A stretch of 64,000 nucleotides of DNA from Corynebacterium fournieri (GCF_030408775.1 NZ_CP047210.1:2232001-2296000); one strand, 5' to 3'. Positions 8,131 to 16,109 are shown, numbered from the stretch's first letter. Numbers and translations: made by a program. The notes: generated by a model from the sequence alone, not told the origin.

Positions 8131-9373
8131 CGTCGCCCTCCTTGACAATCTTTTGGCTGATAGTAACCGGCACGGCCACCGAAAGTGCCGTCGGCCCGCC
8201 GGGGGCGGACTCGATGTCCAGGCGCCCGCCCAGCTCCGCGGCGCGCGAGCGCATCGCATCCAGCCCCAGGTGGCCCAGGCCGCTGGGTTTGAGGGCTTGG
8301 GCGTCCACGTCGAAGCCGCGCCCGTTGTCCACCACGTCCAGGCGCACCTCATCCGGCGCGTAGGTCAGGGTGATGCGCGCAGCGGTGGCCTCGGCGTGGT
8401 TGACCACGTTGGACACCGCGCCCTGGGCGATGCGCAGCAGCCCGGCCTCCACCCGCATGGGCAGTGGCACGGCGTCGCCGTCGACGTCCACCTCGATGTC
8501 CAGCCCGCCGGCCGCGCCAAAATCGCCTGCCACGCGCCCGAGCGCATCCCGCAGGGACGACTCCGTCAGCGGCGCCGGCGCCAGCGCGGCGATCATGGCG
8601 CGCGTTTCGGCCAGGTTGTTGGACGCCGCCCGGCGCGCCGTCTCCATCTTCCGCAGCGGCTGTTGCGCGGCCTGTTGCGGCAACCCGCTACTGCGGATGT
8701 CCTTTTCCGCCGAGTGCAGCAGCATCTGGATGGAGGAGAGGTTCTGCGCCACCGTGTCGTGCAGCTCGTGGGCGAGGCGTTCGCGTTCCTGGGCCACGCC
8801 GGCCGCACGTTCCGTCTCGGCGAGGCGGTCCCGGGTGGCCAACAGTTCGTCGATAAGCTGCTGCCTCTCGCGGCTCACGCGGGTGATGGTGGCAAACGCG
8901 TAGTTGATGGCCACCACAACCACCGCGGACAGCGCGGGGCCCATCACCCCGCCGAGCGTGAGCCCCTCAGGGATCTGCATAGCGATGCTGATGGCCAGAC
9001 ACGCCACCACCCACGCGTAGCCGACCCAGTTGCTAAAGGCGCGCAGCGCCACGAAAAACAGCACGAACACCCAGTAAACGGCCACCGGCGAGACCGTCAT
9101 GTCCGCCACCCACACCGCGGTCGCGCCCAGCATCCAGGCCACGCGCCCCCACGCGCCCCAGCGATACATCTCCACCATGCCGTAGAACAGCAAAAACGCG
9201 AACGCCGATGTCATGACAATGTGCAGCAGCGCGGAGTTCAGCGGCATCCGCGCCAGCGCCCCGAACGAGACGAGCATGAGGCACACCGCCAGCACCGTGA
9301 TGCCCGCGTCGAGCGCCCGGTAGTCGGCGGTTTTGCCGGGATGCTGCTCCAACAGCACTAATCTGGAGCTCAT
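8108..9373 (-). CDS. hrrS: Sensor histidine kinase, HrrS-like
   Basis: About 421 residues. The N-terminal part has roughly six hydrophobic membrane segments within residues 22-165 and almost no extracellular domain, so sensing is likely within the membrane. A HisKA_3 dimerisation domain follows with ERLAHELHDTVAQ (phospho-accepting His205), then a HATPase domain with NVVNHA and DNGRGF motifs. The gene overlaps the response regulator by 23 bp. The ATG at 9373 shares the bases CATG with the start of the divergent lipoprotein gene; a GTG at 9358 is an alternative. Together with the regulator it resembles the heme-responsive HrrSA system. Heme as signal is inferred by family only. Confidence 0.75.
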   Translation of the reverse strand: MSSRLVLLEQHPGKTADYRALDAGITVLAVCLMLVSFGALARMPLNSALLHIVMTSAFAFLLFYGMVEMYRWGAWGRVAWMLGATAVWVADMTVSPVAVYWVFVLFFVALRAFSNWVGYAWVVACLAISIAMQIPEGLTLGGVMGPALSAVVVVAINYAFATITRVSRERQQLIDELLATRDRLAETERAAGVAQERERLAHELHDTVAQNLSSIQMLLHSAEKDIRSSGLPQQAAQQPLRKMETARRAASNNLAETRAMIAALAPAPLTESSLRDALGRVAGDFGAAGGLDIEVDVDGDAVPLPMRVEAGLLRIAQGAVSNVVNHAEATAARITLTYAPDEVRLDVVDNGRGFDVDAQALKPSGLGHLGLDAMRSRAAELGGRLDIESAPGGPTALSVAVPVTISQKIVKEGDVDPGIAG

Positions 9374-9917
9374 GCGTCTGAGAGTACCCACCGCCCTGCT
9401 CCTGCTCGCCCTCGCCGGGTGCTCGCAGGAGCCTTTGCCTAGCGACGACCCTTCGGCCACCCCCTCCCCGGAACCCGCCCTGCCCGTCCAGGCGCTGCCG
9501 GAGACCCCGCGCGACGGCTGGACCGAGTGCCCCTACCTGGACACCGAATGGGTCGCCCAAACCAACGGGCAGCGCGTCACCGGCGTGGGCACGGACACCC
9601 GCTTCGACCCGCCGGCCTGCCAGTACTGGTCCTACCCGGAGGAGCCGCAGCTGACGGTGATGGTGCGCCACATGGACTCGGTCGAAAGCGCCCGCGCGGT
9701 GGTGGATTACGTAACCCCGGTCGCCAACACCCAGCCCGCCTCGCTGCCGGGCGGCTGGGAAGGCGGCCGCCACGGCGGCGGGGACGTGCCGGGCCGCATC
9801 GGTGCCGCGTTCGCGGTGGCCAAGGGGACAACGGCGGTGGCGGTGTTCACCAACCAGAACGAGTCCGTCAAAGCCGAATCCGTCGCCGAGAAGGTCATCG
9901 CTAACCTAGCTCTGTGA
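9372..9917 (+). CDS. Lipoprotein, DUF2020-like
   Basis: A 181-residue secreted lipoprotein. The signal sequence MRLRVPTALLLLALAGC has a lipobox with the lipidated Cys17. A short Pro/Ser-rich linker follows, then a domain with CPYLDTEWV, PACQYWSYPEEPQ and a C-terminal block rich in small residues. The paired cysteines in CPYLD and PACQYW probably form a disulfide. The pattern agrees with DUF2020, a corynebacterial family of unknown function. It overlaps the following NUDIX-LOG gene by four bases, so the two are probably cotranscribed, though a functional link is not obvious. Confidence 0.75.
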   Translation: MRLRVPTALLLLALAGCSQEPLPSDDPSATPSPEPALPVQALPETPRDGWTECPYLDTEWVAQTNGQRVTGVGTDTRFDPPACQYWSYPEEPQLTVMVRHMDSVESARAVVDYVTPVANTQPASLPGGWEGGRHGGGDVPGRIGAAFAVAKGTTAVAVFTNQNESVKAESVAEKVIANLAL

Positions 9918-10864
9918 TGATCTCCGTAGCCGCCATCGTGTTCACCGACGACAAGGGCCGCGTGCTGTGCGTGCGCAAGCACTCCAGCCCACGCTTTCAG
10001 CTGCCGGGCGGAAAGCCGGAAGACGGGGAGACGCTGGTGGACACGGCCGTGCGCGAGACCCTCGAGGAGGTGGGCGTGCGCGTCGACCCGGAGCGGCTGA
10101 GCTACCTCGGCCAGTTCAGCGCCCCCGCGTCCAACGAGCCCGGCCACACGGTGACCTCCACGGTGTTCTTGCACCCCGGCGCGGGCCTGGCACCGGCGCC
10201 CGCCGCCGAGATCGCCGAGGCACGCTGGATCGACCCCACCGCCCCCGACATCCCCGACACAGAACTTGCGCCGCTGCTGCGCACCGAGATTTTCCCTGCC
10301 CTTCGCTCGCGCGAGATTTCCGCCGTGGCGGTCTACGCCGGCGCCCGCGAGGGCACCAACCCGGCGAACGCGGCGCTGGCCCGCTCCTTCGGCGAGGCGT
10401 TGGCGGAGTCCGGCATCACGCTCGTCTACGGCGGCTCGAAGGTGGGGTTGATGGGCGAGGTGGCCGAAGGATCGTCGAGAAGCATCGGCGTGCTCACGGA
10501 GCACCTGGCCAACTACGAGCTGCAGTACGACGGCCTCGAGCGGCTCGAGGTGGTGGCCACGATGTCCGAGCGCAAGGCGCGCATGAGCGAGCTTGCCGAC
10601 GCCATCGTCGCCCTCCCCGGCGGCGCCGGCACCCTCGACGAACTCTTCGAGGAATGGACCAGCCAACAGCTCGGGCTGCACCAAAAACCGATCGGCTTGC
10701 TGGGCAGCGCGTTCTGGGCGCCGCTGGTGGCGATGGTGGACCACATGGTGGCCGAGGGTTTCATGCGCCCCACCGACCGGGCCCACATGGTCGTCGCCGA
10801 CGACCCGCACGAGCTGCTGGCCAAGCTGCGCGCCTGGGCGCCGCCCGTGCCACGCTGGCTCTAG
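9914..10864 (+). CDS. NUDIX hydrolase fused to a LOG-type (TIGR00730) phosphoribohydrolase
   Basis: A 316-residue two-domain protein. Residues 1-130 carry a complete NUDIX box, read as GKPEDGETLVDTAVRE followed by TLEEVGV. Residues 135-316 match the LOG/TIGR00730 Rossmann family: ISAVAVYAGAREGTNPA, LVYGGSKVGLMG and PGGAGTLDELFEEWT, the last being the PGGxGT nucleotide-binding motif. LOG proteins cleave nucleoside 5'-monophosphates to base and ribose 5-phosphate. A NUDIX domain that makes monophosphates from di- or triphosphates would feed such an activity. The stretch between GLMG and IGVL looks a few residues shorter than usual. The start is GTG 9914 or ATG 9917, overlapping the lipoprotein stop. 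Confidence 0.85.
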   Translation: MMISVAAIVFTDDKGRVLCVRKHSSPRFQLPGGKPEDGETLVDTAVRETLEEVGVRVDPERLSYLGQFSAPASNEPGHTVTSTVFLHPGAGLAPAPAAEIAEARWIDPTAPDIPDTELAPLLRTEIFPALRSREISAVAVYAGAREGTNPANAALARSFGEALAESGITLVYGGSKVGLMGEVAEGSSRSIGVLTEHLANYELQYDGLERLEVVATMSERKARMSELADAIVALPGGAGTLDELFEEWTSQQLGLHQKPIGLLGSAFWAPLVAMVDHMVAEGFMRPTDRAHMVVADDPHELLAKLRAWAPPVPRWL

Positions 10865-11017
10865 CTAGACCGCAACGTCGTTGTAGGGCATCAACGACGA
10901 CACCCAAGGAAAGACAACCTCCATGAGCAGGAGGAACACACCTGCCAGGATGATGAGGGTGAGCAGCCACTTCACCCAGGCGGGGCCGGGAAGCTTGCGC
11001 CACAATGCCGCGTACAT
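10865..11017 (-). CDS. Small single-span membrane protein in the sortase operon
   Basis: A 50-residue protein beginning MYAALWRKLPGPAWVKWLL. One strong membrane segment (WLLTLIILAGVFLLLMEVVF) is followed by a short tail ending NDVAV. It starts four bases after the stop of the class E sortase gene, so it is almost certainly translated from the same mRNA. Small membrane proteins next to class E sortases are common in corynebacteria in my recollection, but no function is known to me. It may assist or anchor the sortase. Confidence 0.75.
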   Translation of the reverse strand: MYAALWRKLPGPAWVKWLLTLIILAGVFLLLMEVVFPWVSSLMPYNDVAV

Positions 11018-11020
11018 GGG

Positions 11021-11866
11021 TTATCGCACCTCCTTCATAGCGTCCGGGACGGCGCCCGAGGAGTCTTTCGGCGTAACCTCCGTGCGCACCGCGTGGATGA
11101 TCATGCGCTCCGCATTGGAGAACTGCGGGTGGCACGTCGTCAACGTGATCAGGCCTTCCATGCCCGGCTCGACCTTCGTGGACCGGTTGCCCGGGATGGG
11201 GTTGACCACCTCGATGTCGCCGGGCAGCGTGATCTCGCGGCCCAGCACGCCGGCGTAGTCGCCGGCCGCGACGCGCTCATTGAGCTGACCCGGCAGGCAG
11301 CCGGCGCCCTCCCCGCGGCGGCCGGCTGGGTCCTGCGCCATCGGCAGCACGCGGTACGTCACCCACTCCGTCTGCGTCTCCACCACCACTGCGTCGCACG
11401 CCTTGAGCGCGCCCAGGTCATTGAACGGCGCGCCCTTGCCCACGCGGTGGCCGGCGACGGCGAAGTTGCCGTCCTGGCCCGGCAGCTGCGTGCCCGGGTA
11501 GTGGCCCGGTCCGGTGAGCAGCTGATGCTCCTGCACTCCCTCGATAATGGCGAACTGGTAGTCCTGCCCGAACGCCGGGATGTACATCTTGGCAAACGCG
11601 TCGCCGAGCTGCCCCGTCTTGGCCTGGCGGGGGTTGACCCACTGCTCCTCCAGACGCGTTTGCGCCTCGTCCTGCATGCGGTGGGACGCGATGTTGGTCC
11701 AAAAAGACTCGTAGAACGCGAAGAGCAAAAGCACCACACCGATGGTGAGCAGCAGCTCGCCGATGACTTGCGAGGCACTCACGCGATCGCGTTTCTGCTC
11801 TGGTTGGTGCGCCTGGAACTCTGGGAAAGGCACTGGCACCTGTGGGTGCGTGTGGGCCGTGGTCAT
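11021..11866 (-). CDS. Class E sortase
   Basis: About 281 residues. The cytoplasmic N-terminus is rich in Pro and His, followed by one membrane segment (VIGELLLTIGVVLLLFAFYE) and an extracytoplasmic sortase domain. The catalytic histidine is in NFAVAGHRVG, the cysteine in LITLTTCHPQFSNAER, and a likely arginine follows in the same block (AERMIIHAVR). Class E sortases are the housekeeping enzymes of many actinobacteria and attach proteins with a C-terminal sorting signal to peptidoglycan. ATG 11866 is preferred to the GTG at 11872. A TACGCT sequence 9 bp further up could be a -10 giving a nearly leaderless mRNA. No sortase substrate lies beside it. Confidence 0.88.
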   Translation of the reverse strand: MTTAHTHPQVPVPFPEFQAHQPEQKRDRVSASQVIGELLLTIGVVLLLFAFYESFWTNIASHRMQDEAQTRLEEQWVNPRQAKTGQLGDAFAKMYIPAFGQDYQFAIIEGVQEHQLLTGPGHYPGTQLPGQDGNFAVAGHRVGKGAPFNDLGALKACDAVVVETQTEWVTYRVLPMAQDPAGRRGEGAGCLPGQLNERVAAGDYAGVLGREITLPGDIEVVNPIPGNRSTKVEPGMEGLITLTTCHPQFSNAERMIIHAVRTEVTPKDSSGAVPDAMKEVR

Positions 11867-11890
11867 GCGCACGAGCGTAGCGTCAGCCGG

Positions 11891-12517
11891 CTAGATGGAG
11901 TAATCCGGCGGCGGTGCGCCCAACGTGTTCTCCGCCAACGCGCGGGCGGTGCGCAGCGGCTCCACGCTGTGCAGAATCCGCGCGCCCGACAGGCCGCCGT
12001 CGAGGAAGATCAGCAGCTCGTCCGCCAGCGCCGAGGACTCGTAGCCGTTCTTTTCCGTGAGAAGCACGGTGATGGTCTCGCGCATCCAGGAGCGGTGCGC
12101 CACGCACGCGGCGACGATGCGCTCCTCCGACTCCACCTCGGGCCGCGGGTACTCGCCTGCGGCGTTGAGGAAGGGCGAGCCGCGGAAGTCCTTTTCGGGC
12201 TCCTCATCGATGGCCATGTCAAAGAAGGCGAGGATCTTTGCGTCCGCGTCCGGCGCCTTCGCGGCGCGCTCGCCCCAGCGGGCCCGGTACTGCTCATCCA
12301 GCTGCTCAAGGTAGGCGATGACCAGGTTGTCTTTGGAGCCCAGCAGCGAATACAGCGACGCCTTCGCCACATCGGCCTCGCGCAGGATGCGGTCGATGCC
12401 GATGACGCGGATGCCCTCTTCCGTGAACAGTTTCGTCGCAGCATCGAGCAGCCGCTGGCGCGGGCTCGGCCGATCGCGGCGTCGCGTCGTCGGCTTCTTC
12501 TTGCTGGTGGTGGCCAA
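11891..12517 (-). CDS. TetR-family transcriptional regulator
   Basis: About 208 residues from a TTG start preceded by AAGGAG. A basic N-terminal tail (TSKKKPTTRRRDRPS) leads into the TetR HTH: RLLDAATKLFTEEGIRVIGIDRI and ADVAKASLYSLLGSKDNLV. The rest is a helical ligand-binding domain with no recognisable ligand signature. It lies behind the sortase gene on the same strand with a 25-bp gap, so the sortase could be cotranscribed. An imperfect palindrome occupies the spacer of its own putative promoter, suggesting autorepression. The target genes are unknown. Confidence 0.85.
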   Translation of the reverse strand: MATTSKKKPTTRRRDRPSPRQRLLDAATKLFTEEGIRVIGIDRILREADVAKASLYSLLGSKDNLVIAYLEQLDEQYRARWGERAAKAPDADAKILAFFDMAIDEEPEKDFRGSPFLNAAGEYPRPEVESEERIVAACVAHRSWMRETITVLLTEKNGYESSALADELLIFLDGGLSGARILHSVEPLRTARALAENTLGAPPPDYSI

Positions 12518-12548
12518 GGAAAACTCCTTCGTGCGTTGATCGCCTCTC

Positions 12549-12577
12549 AATATAGACAAACCGGTACGTATAGTCCA
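12549..12577 (-). promoter_or_regulatory. Putative promoter and operator of the TetR gene
   Basis: Read on the minus strand, TGGACT (-35) and TATATT (-10) are separated by exactly 17 bp. The spacer holds the imperfect dyad around ACCGGT (TATAGAC on one side, GTATAG on the other). A palindrome inside the spacer is a classic layout for TetR self-repression. The assignment is by inspection only. Confidence 0.5.
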
Positions 12578-12585
12578 CTGCGCAC

Positions 12586-12617
12586 AAAAAATCCCCCGGT
12601 ACGCACCGGGGGATTTT
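12586..12617 (-). terminator. Strong hairpin terminator of the GlsB-like gene
   Basis: AAAATCCCCCGGT pairs with ACCGGGGGATTTT around a four-base loop. On the minus strand the stem is followed by T residues. It lies 12 bp past the stop of the GlsB-like gene and upstream of the TetR promoter. Confidence 0.85.
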
Positions 12618-12629
12618 GTAGCGCCAAAC

Positions 12630-12899
12630 CTAGCGGCGGCGGCTGGTGACCATGTTGATGATCCACAGCAGAATCACCGCGCCGAGCAGGCAGGTGAGGA
12701 AGCTGAAGAACAGACCGCCGCCTGCGACATCAACGCCGAAAACGGACAGCAGCCAGCCGCCGAGGAGACCGCCGATAATGCCGACCAGAATGTTCAGGCC
12801 GATACCCATCTGCGCGTCACGGTTCTGAATCTTCGAACCGATCCAGCCAGCCAGACCGCCGATAATGATCCAACCCAAAAAGCCCAAGGTAGGTGTCAT
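12630..12899 (-). CDS. GlsB/YeaQ/YmgE-family stress membrane protein
   Basis: An 89-residue protein with three hydrophobic segments, starting MTPTLGFLGWIIIGGLAGWIG. The glycine-rich segments (VGIIGGLLGGWLLSVFG) and the KIQNRDAQMG loop are typical of the transglycosylase-associated/GlsB family of small membrane proteins. Such proteins are often induced by stress; their molecular role is not settled. It ends in a basic tail and is followed by a strong terminator, so it is probably monocistronic. Confidence 0.88.
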   Translation of the reverse strand: MTPTLGFLGWIIIGGLAGWIGSKIQNRDAQMGIGLNILVGIIGGLLGGWLLSVFGVDVAGGGLFFSFLTCLLGAVILLWIINMVTSRRR

Positions 12900-13003
12900 A
12901 GTTTTTCAACCCTTCTCATTTTTCTCTATCAGTACCGTGGCCATTATCCCCCTGCAACCGGCGGGATGTGCAACGCCCCGCATGCAATTACATAACGGTT
13001 CGT

Positions 13004-13900
13004 TTACGAATCTTGGGTACGCACGACCATCATCGGGCACGGCGCCTCCTGCAGGAGCGCACGGGAGGTGGACCCGAGCAGCATCCCCTTGAAGCCGCCA
13101 CGGCCGTGAGAACCGGTGACCAGCAGCTGCGCACCCTCCGCGGCAGAGGCAAGCGCGCGCACTGGGCGGTCGCGGGTGATGGACTTTTTCACCACCACAT
13201 CCGGGTACTTCTCGCTGAGCTCGCTCAGGGCGTTAGTCAGCAGCTCGTCCTTTTCCTCCTGCACTGCCTTCCAGTGGTCTTCCGAGACCGCGTAGCCGGC
13301 CCCCGGGCCCTGGATCTGGGTGTCCACCCAGGTGTGCACTGCGAGTAGCTCCGCACCGCGCGCGGCCGCCTCTTCGAAAGCGACCTCAGTAGCACGCTGC
13401 GAAACCTCCGAACCGTCTACGCCGACGACCACGGGGCCGTACTTGTTCACGTCGGTGACCGCGTTGTCCTCACGCACAACCACCACCGGGCACGACGCGT
13501 GAGAAACCACGGCACCGGAGACGGAACCGAGCACCATCCCGGACAGGCCGCTCAAGCCGCGAGAGCCCATGACCACCATCGTGCAGTCCTTGGACATCTC
13601 CAGCAGCATGTCAATAGGCGAACCCTCCGCGAGAGCGTGGCCGATCCGCAGATCCGGCGCTACCTCAAGCGCGATGTCGCGCGCACGGTCGATGGTCTGC
13701 AGAGTTTCACGCTGCAGCTCGTCGAACACCTCTTGCGGAGGCACCATGCCCTCCGCGTACAGGAACTGCGGCATTGAGTACGCAGCAGCCAGGCGCAGCG
13801 GAATGTCGCGCTTCATCGCCGTATTTGCAGCCCAACGCACTGCGTTATCAGAGGCGGGGCTGCCGTCGACGGCAACTACAACGATATCTTCGTGGGTCAT
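13004..13900 (-). CDS. Universal stress protein, tandem UspA domains
   Basis: A 298-residue protein with two UspA domains, about residues 1-145 and 155-298. Each has the ATP-binding glycine motif: MGSRGLSGLSGMVLGS in the first and TGSHGRGGFKGMLLGST in the second. Both are followed by the strand ending in PVVVV or PMMVV. The start follows GGGAAGGTGAG, and a TATAAC sequence upstream could be its -10. Two-domain ATP-binding Usp proteins in actinobacteria are linked to dormancy and stress survival. The 5' neighbour is a tiny hypothetical gene on the same strand. Confidence 0.93.
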   Translation of the reverse strand: MTHEDIVVVAVDGSPASDNAVRWAANTAMKRDIPLRLAAAYSMPQFLYAEGMVPPQEVFDELQRETLQTIDRARDIALEVAPDLRIGHALAEGSPIDMLLEMSKDCTMVVMGSRGLSGLSGMVLGSVSGAVVSHASCPVVVVREDNAVTDVNKYGPVVVGVDGSEVSQRATEVAFEEAAARGAELLAVHTWVDTQIQGPGAGYAVSEDHWKAVQEEKDELLTNALSELSEKYPDVVVKKSITRDRPVRALASAAEGAQLLVTGSHGRGGFKGMLLGSTSRALLQEAPCPMMVVRTQDS

Positions 13901-13958
13901 AAACTCACCTTCCCTAGGATCGGCTGGTTATACCCACAGTCTAGTGCTGTTTACTTCA

Positions 13959-14105
13959 CTAGCGTGGCAGTTCTTGCGGGGTCGCCGCCGGAGCGTTAGC
14001 CGGGAACAGCACCTCGTAAATCACGCGGAGGAAATCCAACACCTGCTTGCCAATGCCCTGCGAGAAGAACGCCACCAGCGGCTCAACCAATGCTCCAAGA
14101 TCCAT
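13959..14105 (-). CDS. Small amphipathic hypothetical protein
   Basis: A 48-residue protein starting MDLGALVEPLVAFFSQGIG. It is strongly hydrophobic on one side of its helices and ends in a Pro/Ala-rich tail (ANAPAATPQELPR). No signal peptide is present. Length, the MDL start and amphipathic composition recall the very small outer-membrane channel proteins PorA/PorH of corynebacteria, but I cannot establish homology. Its start codon is 22 bp from the start of the divergent pseudouridine synthase gene. Confidence 0.55.
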   Translation of the reverse strand: MDLGALVEPLVAFFSQGIGKQVLDFLRVIYEVLFPANAPAATPQELPR

Positions 14106-14127
14106 GGCGGCTAATCTACTACACACA

Positions 14128-15108
14128 ATGGCACGCAAGAAGACGCAGAAAACCGGCCCGCTGCCGCCCCGCAACGGCCTCGGGGCCACTCGCGCCCGCG
14201 TGCCAGAAGGCCCGGGCATCAAAGCCGGCGATTTCATCTGGCACCTCATATCCACCCAACGCCACCGGCACCCCGTGGACGATGAATCCGCGGTGTTGTC
14301 GCGGTTTGCCGAAGGAAACGTCGTCAAGCGCGACGGCTCCGCACTCACACCCGATGAGTGGCTGGCCCCCGGCACCGACGTCTACTTCTACCGGCGCCCA
14401 GCGCCCGAGCGGCCTGTCCCCTTCGACATCACCACCGTCTTCGAAGACGACGACATCCTCGTCGTGGACAAACCGCCATTTCTGGCCACGATGCCGCGCG
14501 CCTCGCACATCACCGAAACCGCCACCGTGCGCCTCCGACGCGCCACCGGAAACGAAGAACTCACACCCGCCCACCGCCTTGACCGCGCCACATCCGGTCT
14601 GCTCCTGCTGACCAAACGCCGCGCCATCCGCGGCGCCTACCAGGAGCTTTTCGCGCGACGCGAGGTGCGCAAGGAATACGAGGCGATCGCCCCGCTTCAC
14701 GACGTCCCTCCGGCCACCCCCTGGCTCCACCACTTGACCAAACAGTCCGGCGAACCCGCCGCCCGCGTCGTGCCGGGCGCCGAGCCTAACAGCCGCACCG
14801 TCGTCGCCGACGTCTCCCGGCTCCCGCTGCCTGTCGAAACCGCATTGCAGGCCCACTACGGCCTCACCGAACCCCTCGGCCGCTACACGTTGCAGCCAGA
14901 AACCGGCCGCACCCACCAACTCCGAGTGCAAATGATGCAGGAAGCCGCCCCCATCCTCGGCGACCGCATCTACCCGGAGCTTCTTCCCGCCGACGGCGAG
15001 GACTTTTCAGTGCCGATGCTTCTGCGCTGCACCCTGCTCGGCTTCACTGATCCGTTGAGCGGGGAACCTCGAGCGTTTCAGCTGCACGGGGAGTGGCCGG
15101 TGCCCTAG
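14128..15108 (+). CDS. RluA-family pseudouridine synthase
   Basis: A 326-residue RNA-modifying enzyme that isomerises uridine to pseudouridine. The catalytic motif is HRLDRATSGLLLLTK, whose aspartate is the active-site residue. FEDDDILVVDKPPFLATMP precedes it and GRTHQLRVQMM follows, both typical of the RluA branch. The N-terminal 90 residues contain an S4-like or linker region. The RNA target (23S rRNA or tRNA) cannot be told from sequence. The nearby rRNA operon is probably coincidental. The repeat array begins right after the stop codon. Confidence 0.9.
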   Translation: MARKKTQKTGPLPPRNGLGATRARVPEGPGIKAGDFIWHLISTQRHRHPVDDESAVLSRFAEGNVVKRDGSALTPDEWLAPGTDVYFYRRPAPERPVPFDITTVFEDDDILVVDKPPFLATMPRASHITETATVRLRRATGNEELTPAHRLDRATSGLLLLTKRRAIRGAYQELFARREVRKEYEAIAPLHDVPPATPWLHHLTKQSGEPAARVVPGAEPNSRTVVADVSRLPLPVETALQAHYGLTEPLGRYTLQPETGRTHQLRVQMMQEAAPILGDRIYPELLPADGEDFSVPMLLRCTLLGFTDPLSGEPRAFQLHGEWPVP

Positions 15109-15123
15109 GCCGTTGGCCTGTTG

Positions 15124-15870
15124 GGGTTGGTATTCGGGGTTGTCCGCAATGCGGAAGTTCCGCGGTGTGGGGTAGCTCGTATTGGTCGGCTAGCGGAGAT
15201 CGAGTTCGTGCGGTTTCGGCGGTGTATTCGACGTCCGGTGCTCGACTTTCAGCGCAGCGGCGATGTCATCGTGGGTGCGCATTCGTGTTCCGCAACGCAT
15301 TGCGCTCCGGTTGTTGGGGGCTGACCCATTGTTGGTAGCGGTCTGCTTGTCCGCAATGCGGGGATTCCGCAATGGGTCACTCCGCACCAACTAACCGCCG
15401 GGAGGATCAACCCCGTGGCCGACGTGGTTGGTTGGTGTGCCCCATTGTTGGTTGTGGTGTGGTTGTCCGCAATGCGGAAATTCCGCAACGTACTGGTCTC
15501 CGGTTGGTGGGGGCTGACCAATGATTGGAGTCGGTCTGGTTGTCCGCAATGTGGAGATTCCGCAATGGGCCAGTCTGCCTCAGTAGCCACGGGACCGAAG
15601 GTCGCCTGGTGGACCTGCCCGGTTGGTTGGTGTCGGCCATTGTTGGTGGTCGTCTGGTTATCCGAAATGCGGAAATTCCGCAACGTACTGCTCTCCGGTT
15701 GGTGGGTCGTGGCCAATGATTGGTGGCGGTTTGCTTGTCCGCAATGCGTGGATTCCGCAATGGGTGAGCCCGCAACTGGTAGCCGCTGGGGCGATCGACC
15801 CCGTGATTGGTTGGTGTGCTCCAATGGTTGGTTGGGGTGTGGTTCCGCAATGCGGGTGCCGGTGTGCTGG
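15124..15870. repeat. Array of seven palindromic repeats downstream of the rRNA operon
   Basis: This 0.88-kb gene-free stretch (15109-15990) holds seven related units. Each combines a CCAAT-NN-TTGG-like dyad, an 11-13 bp spacer and TTGTCCGCAATGCGGA, usually followed by TTCCGCAA. The second motif starts at 15140, 15347, 15463, 15540, 15658, 15735 and 15843. Spacings alternate between about 77 and 116 bp, so that two unit types form a supra-repeat of about 195 bp. The central motif is three alternating half-sites TCCGCA/TGCGGA. The last copy has lost two bases. Several frames are open across it, but their translations only reflect the DNA repeat, so I do not call a gene. Confidence 0.85.
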
Positions 15871-15925
15871 CGGTGTGCGCCGGCTGCGGTGTGCGGGCGG
15901 CGGGCCAAAAGGGGGCTGCATATGT

Positions 15926-15977
15926 GAAAGCACCCGCTGTTGGTCATCGTGGTGGTGATCAACGGCGGGTGCTTTAT
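15926..15977 (-). terminator. Hairpin downstream of the 5S rRNA gene
   Basis: AAAGCACCCGCTGTTG and its near-complement CAACGGCGGGTGCTTT flank a loop of about 18 bases, about 15 bp after the 5S gene on the minus strand. It is the likely end of the rRNA transcript. The U-tail is short, so read-through into the repeat array is possible. Confidence 0.65.
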
Positions 15978-15990
15978 TGTGAAGTTGTTG

Positions 15991-16109
15991 GGTCGGCGGT
16001 AACCTACTCTCCCACTCCCTCCCGGGGGCAGTACCATCGGCGCGGGCGGGCTTAGCTTCCGGGTTCGGAATGGGACCGGGCGTTTCCCCGCCGCTATCAA
16101 CCACCGACA
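15991..16109 (-). rRNA. rrf: 5S ribosomal RNA
   Basis: About 119 nt. The minus strand carries the conserved blocks GTCCCATTCCGAACCCGG and GCCGATGGTACTGCC, then GAGAGTAGGTTACCGCC. The ends pair (GTCGGTGGT with ACCGCCGAC), which sets the boundaries to within a few bases. It is the last gene of the 16S-23S-5S operon. Confidence 0.95.

Noticed and set aside
9890-9912. Second DtxR box near the NUDIX gene start
   Set aside because: Only one half (GCTAACCTAG) resembles the consensus; the full 19-mer matches about 9 positions, near chance.
15124-15870. CRISPR array
   Set aside because: Spacing alternates and the sequences between the motifs are themselves repeated. No unique spacers and no cas genes.
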